Assembly (NCBI RefSeq): GCF_902686445.1
Contig: NC_062213.1
Location: 53,922,268 to 53,986,267 of the forward strand
Direction: 5' to 3'
From: Sciurus carolinensis
Lineage: Eukaryota > Chordata > Mammalia > Rodentia > Sciuridae
Length of the DNA: 64,000 nt
Below are positions 59,965 to 64,000 of the stretch, piece by piece (the stretch's first letter is position 1; each line of letters begins with the position of its first letter). The notes below the pieces were generated by a model. That model was not told the DNA's origin. It saw only the letters and a list, made by a program, of their open reading frames with translations, and did no database searches. Position numbers and translations under genes: made by a program.

Positions 59965-60515
59965 TATACCCAAAGGACTTCAAATCAGCATACTACAATG
60001 ACACAGCCAGTTCAATGTTTCTAGTAGCTGAATTCACAATAGCCAAGCTATGAAATCAACCTAGATGCCTTACAACAGATGATTGGATAAAGAAAATGTG
60101 ATATAAATTATTCAGCCATAAAGAAGAATGAAATTATGGCATTTGCCAATAAATGGATGGAACTGGAGAATATCATGCTAAGTGAAATAAACCAATGCCA
60201 GAAAACAAAATGCTGAATGTACTTTTTGATATGTTAATGCTAACAAGGAGGGAGGGGAGGATTAGTAGTTCATTGGACTAGGGGAATGAAGAGAAGGGAG
60301 GGTGAATGGAAATAGGAAAGACAAGTAGAATAAATCAGAAATATCTTTCCTATCGTCACATATAAATACACAACCAATTTAACTCCACATCATGTACAAC
60401 CACAATAATGGGATCTTAAATGGAACAAGTTATACTTATTCATGTTTGTATAATACTTAAAATTATACTATACTGACATGTAAAAAAGTAATAAAATGTT
60501 TTTAAAAGATCACTA
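59965..60515 (+). mobile_element. 5'-truncated L1 3' end
   Basis: 'tatacccaaaggacttcaaatcagc', 'attcagccataaagaagaatg' and 'ttaactccacatcatgtacaacc' (in parts) are the ORF2 end and 3' UTR, finishing in 'taaaaaagtaataaaatg'. Confidence 0.88.
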
Positions 60516-60526
60516 TAAAAAAAAGA

Positions 60527-60620
60527 AAGACTCTCATAACCCAATCATTTTCACCTCCAAACCTTCTTATATTGCCTCATACATGACCATTCGGGGGACA
60601 TATCATATAGAAACCGTAAC
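60527..60620 (-). mobile_element. MaLR LTR 5'-end fragment
   Basis: 'ctctcataacccaatcatttt...gcctcatacatgac..gaaaccgtaaca' equals the first 90 bp of the MaLR LTR at 59088-59529 in the same orientation. It abuts an L1 tail. Confidence 0.8.
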
Positions 60621-60624
60621 AGCG

Positions 60625-60700
60625 CATATGAATAGGTAATAATGAATCCCACTGTCATGTATAATGATAATGCAACAATACAAAAAAAATAAGGAAAAAA
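60625..60700 (+). mobile_element. Small L1 3' UTR end
   Basis: 'atgaatcccactgtcatgta' followed by 'aatgcaacaatacaaaaaaaataagg' resembles a plus-strand L1 3' terminus. Confidence 0.6.
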
Positions 60701-61709
60701 AGTGTGAACTCTCTACAGTGAAAGAAAGCATGATTATACAGGGACAACTCCATGGCATAATCTCTGCTAAACTCCCACATATGCACCTATACACTCTTCC
60801 CAAGTAAGGTCACCCGAGTTCTACTTAGATGACTACTCAATTCAGAGTTCAGATTCTGTGCATCTCCTCCATCAGCTCTCTGTGATTTCTTGTGGTCTGA
60901 TTACTTACAAGACAGGAAAGATAGCTATAATAATTATTTCCATTTTGAAGTTAAAATATGTGACACATGAAAGTCAGTTGTGGTATAAAATGATAAAATC
61001 TTGCAAAGATCAGGGATTATGAAAATGGTCTGCTTTGATGGTGAAGAGAATTCCTTTGTTAACACATTTGCCATAATCTGATTCTGCTCCTAGCAAGGAA
61101 TGTCTTTGTCCATTGTTTTCGATATCACTTGCCTTTGCTCTTCGAACATTAATTTTGTAAAACAGATTGAAAAAAAAAAGAAAAAAAACCAGAGCCAGAA
61201 TAACAGTGTCATTTAAATGAAAAATGCAGTGTGAGTGATTCTGAATGGCAAAGGCAAACAAACAAACAAAAAGTAGCCATTAGGGAAATGGTTGCTTCTA
61301 AAATCCTTGGAAAGCACAATAAAACAGAGTGGCAGTAACATAGATTTGAAGCTCCTTCCTTTTAGAACAGTGAGTCTAAATTCATTTCTGTGTTTAAATT
61401 GCAAACTTTTGTCTTTTTCTCACCCCAAGTCAGTCATTATGATTCCCACTTATAGGTTATGGAATAATCATTATGCTATAATCCATAACCTGTTCATATA
61501 TCAGAAACTATAATACAGAGAAAATTATATAAATCGTCATGTAAAAAATTTTAAAAGATGTAAAAACTGCACAATAAAACTGGTAAAGTTTACTGAAATA
61601 TATGTAAACCATAAATAAGTCAGCAGATATTTTCAGTATGGTGAGTCTTACCAATGTAAACATAGCAAATATTGTCAAATTAATCTGTGTTCAGGCACAT
61701 GAAAATTCT
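60701..61709. other. Unassigned DNA
   Basis: No named repeat or gene. The short frames here lack features. Confidence 0.5.
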
Positions 61710-61712
61710 TGT

Positions 61713-62277
61713 TGTTGTGGCACACAACTTAAGAATAGACTGATCACCACTGAGAAGTTTAAATTCGAGAGTCTTCATTAACTGGCCAGTTTACTGTCTC
61801 ACACAATGCCCCAAAATAGTTATTGAGAAGACAGCCCTGACCACAGGGTTGCAGGGATTAAATCATAAGTCTGTACATCAATCATAAGAGTCTATTGCTA
61901 TGATTCAAAACTACAAACTAACATCATGAGATCTAAAATCATAAGCAGAAGGGGAAGTGAGTCAAAATGACCTTAGTTGGGTATAAGTTAAAGAATTGTT
62001 ACTAACATCTAGATAATCACTGTTCGCATGGCACATTGTCTAAGAAAAATAGGAATCAAAAAGAAAACAATTTCACATTATAAAAGAATTGTCATTTTGT
62101 GTTGACAAACATGATACGCCAAGCAATTGTTGATGAGTACTGAAGAGGGGTGTTTCCACAGGAGAAGCATTTCCTACATAACAAGGAGTCTCAAGGTAAA
62201 ATGGAGTCTGTTTAGTCATTGCCCATATAGTCTGGACTATGACATTTCCATGGAGTCAAATATGTCAACCTGTCACA
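61713..62277 (-). mobile_element. Probable ERVK-type solo LTR
   Basis: On the minus strand it starts 'tgtgacaggttgacatattt' and ends 'ggtgatcagtctattcttaagttgtgtgccacaaca' (read in parts). The TG...CA ends and this R/U5-like ending are typical of class II LTRs. Flanks tcttgt and ttgtgt may be an eroded 6-bp duplication. No internal region. Confidence 0.6.
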
Positions 62278-62283
62278 TTGTGT

Positions 62284-63690
62284 TTTTGATTGTTTGAAAA
62301 TAATATTTTTAAATGTATGTACATACAAAAATGTTCAAGAATATCTGAAAACTTTTGAAAAAAAAAAGAAATAAATACATCTGGAGTTAAGATTGACCAC
62401 AAAATGTCCAAAGAAGGCTGAAGACTTCAAGAAACAGACCTAAGCTGCAGAACATTAGGCTAAACAAGAATGGGTGATTAATCAACTTTTTTCCTGACAC
62501 ATGGAAAATAATTAGTCATCTGTGATTTAGCAGAAAATGCATAAACACCAGATGTTTCTGTCTTGCTATGTACCATACAAATAATGTTCTTTATTGAAAT
62601 ACCTAATATTGCAGTTAAATTTAAGGAATTTAACAGAATAATTTCTCTTACATAAAAAGTAAAGAAAATTCATGTCATTATGATAGCATTTTTAAATAAA
62701 TATGAACAGATTTAATCACTGTTTTGCACTATTAAGTCTTGAAAAGACTATCAGCTGTTGATTCTTATTGATTGATTCCTACTATGTCTTTACTATATAT
62801 CAATTCAAGATGTTTCAGTGAGATAAAATTGAGTAATTAGAACAAAAAATACATGAACTGTGGGTTATAGATTTGTCTATAAGCAAGTTCAATGACTAAA
62901 TAAAAATAACATAATTTATAATATTATATATTAAAGGTTAGTGTATCTTAATAAAGACTAACAAGTAAAGTGGCAAAAGTTTATGTTGTAATATGATTTC
63001 CAAATTATCCTCTCAGGAGTTTCTTCTGCATATCTGGTACATCCCTATTACCATCATCATGAATATTTTGAAGTACATTTTACTCCACTAAAGTCTAAAA
63101 GCAACCCATTGCTAAATGATAATTATTATAACCAATATAGTATAACTGATTTTATTAATATATTTTATTCTCATTTGAATAATGAACTTGATATGTGCAA
63201 AAAATTATGCAATATACAATTGTAAGTAAAATTAAATGAATATATATGAGCACATGACTTACATCAAGAAAAAAACATTATCAATAACATACTTCTTAAT
63301 TTTGTTTATTTTTGAGCTTTGCAATAATCATGCATATGGTATGTGATGTTTCAGAACTTCATTTTCTGCAGAATCTATTATGTTTCCATGATTCCATGGA
63401 ATACACACATTTGTTGTACATTTGTTTATAATTTACAAATACTTATGATGTTTTATTGTTACCTAATGAACATACGCTATACTGCATATATTTAAGTTAT
63501 ACCATTCAATAAGTATGGATATATGGTTCTACCTATGAACTAATGACCCCAGTCAAGATAATGAACTGCTACATCATCCACAATTTCCTCATGCCCATTT
63601 GTAGTCAGTAGCTCCAGGTCCTCCACACTTGTTTGTGTTTTCAGAATTTTCTGGGAGTCATATATAGGTTCACTTTTTTTTCAATAAACC
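62284..63690. other. Unassigned AT-rich DNA
   Basis: Nothing recognised. Confidence 0.5.
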
Positions 63691-63697
63691 TTTTTTT

Positions 63698-63739
63698 ATA
63701 CCTTGAAAGCACAAGGCCTTGGGTTCAATCCCCAGCATC

Positions 63740-63772
<33 letters not shown>
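63698..63772 (+). mobile_element. ID-type SINE, 5'-truncated, with 31-A tail
   Basis: 'aagcacaaggccttgggttcaatccccagcatcgc' (in parts) holds the B-box 'ggttcaatccc' and is followed by 31 uninterrupted A (63742-63772). A pure tail suggests a young copy. Confidence 0.88.
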
Positions 63773-63774
<2 letters not shown>

Positions 63775-63794
63775 AGTTATAGGTGGACACATTT

Positions 63795-63892
63795 ATTTTT
63801 GTTTATTTATTTTTATGTGGGGTTGAGGATCCAACCCAGTGCCTCACACACGTTAGGCAAGCCCTATATCACTGAGCCATAATCCCAGTCCG
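63795..63892 (-). mobile_element. ID-type SINE facing the previous one
   Basis: T-rich tail, then 'ggttgaggatccaacccagtgc', 'ggcaagccctatatcactgagccat' and 'aatcccagtcc'. Minus orientation, so the two ID elements meet tail to tail. Confidence 0.9.
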
Positions 63893-64000
63893 TAGGCTCA
63901 CATTTTTGTCTGTATTCTTTGATTCAGCCTAAATATTTTAAGATATAGCTAATTTGTACCCTGTATCAAATTTTTATGCTAAGAAGTATCCCATTGTTAC

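Noticed and set aside
1..64000. CRISPR array, bacterial operon, phage or other prokaryotic system
   Set aside because: Repeat content is entirely mammalian; no regularly spaced direct repeats with unique spacers and no dense coding.

Overview
The window is vertebrate nuclear DNA from a rodent, most likely a squirrel (Sciuridae). The evidence is AT-rich sequence with no compact genes, abundant L1, and short tRNA-derived SINEs. On the minus strand these SINEs read as a T-run, then 'ctggggat(c/t)gaaccc...ctctaccactgagctac..ccccag', which is the sciurid ID-type and B1+ID composite SINE signature. Older mammalian repeats (Tigger1, MLT1, L2, MIR, a Charlie-type hAT) are also present. I find no intact protein-coding gene, no convincing coding exon series, and no RNA gene outside SINEs. 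The window looks intergenic or deep intronic, and every recognisable protein similarity belongs to a dead element.

Layout. 0-2 kb: a Tigger1 DNA transposon broken by a MaLR LTR, itself broken by an ERV1-type LTR. 3.4-3.8 kb: a compound CT/TA/GA satellite. 5.9-9.1 kb: a SINE, a chimeric templated insertion and an old L1 with an inverted 5' part. 11.4-12.75 kb: a 5'-truncated L1 with target-site duplications. 17.6-22.3 kb: a class II ERV remnant with a gag matrix fragment, a long non-coding interior and a possible env tail. 22.5-24.3 kb: two solo LTRs nested in a SINE and in a MaLR LTR. 25.0-31.3 kb: a second, non-coding class II LTR element with LTR, primer-binding site, interior paralogous to the first, and 3' LTR, the last split by a twin-primed L1. 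31.7-40.5 kb: hAT, MLT1, L2 and a small twin-primed L1 in otherwise unassigned DNA. 40.7-41.4 kb: a 204-206-bp inverted repeat. 41.2-47.0 kb: a near full-length minus-strand L1 with a younger L1 nested in it. 48.6-50.7 kb: a CSNK1A1 (casein kinase I alpha) processed pseudogene. 52-53.4 kb: an ancient L1-like segment. 54.6-60.7 kb: SINEs, L1 3' ends, a retrocopy of an unrecognised transcript and a MaLR LTR with perfect target duplication. 61.7-62.3 kb: a probable ERVK-type LTR. 63.7-63.9 kb: two facing ID SINEs.

Most interesting result: three places where local DNA has been copied into a nearby site with near-perfect identity. A 210-bp patch (6191-6400) is stitched from a segment 1.3 kb upstream and a segment 0.9 kb downstream. 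A perfect inverted repeat sits at 40704-40909 / 41206-41409. An approximately 306-bp patch (42910-43216) is a direct copy of DNA 1.1 kb downstream joined to an inverted copy of the 37 bp immediately upstream. None is a target-site duplication or an ordinary transposon insertion. All look like replication template switching (FoSTeS/MMBIR type) within or beside L1 sequence, or, less interestingly, assembly artefacts.
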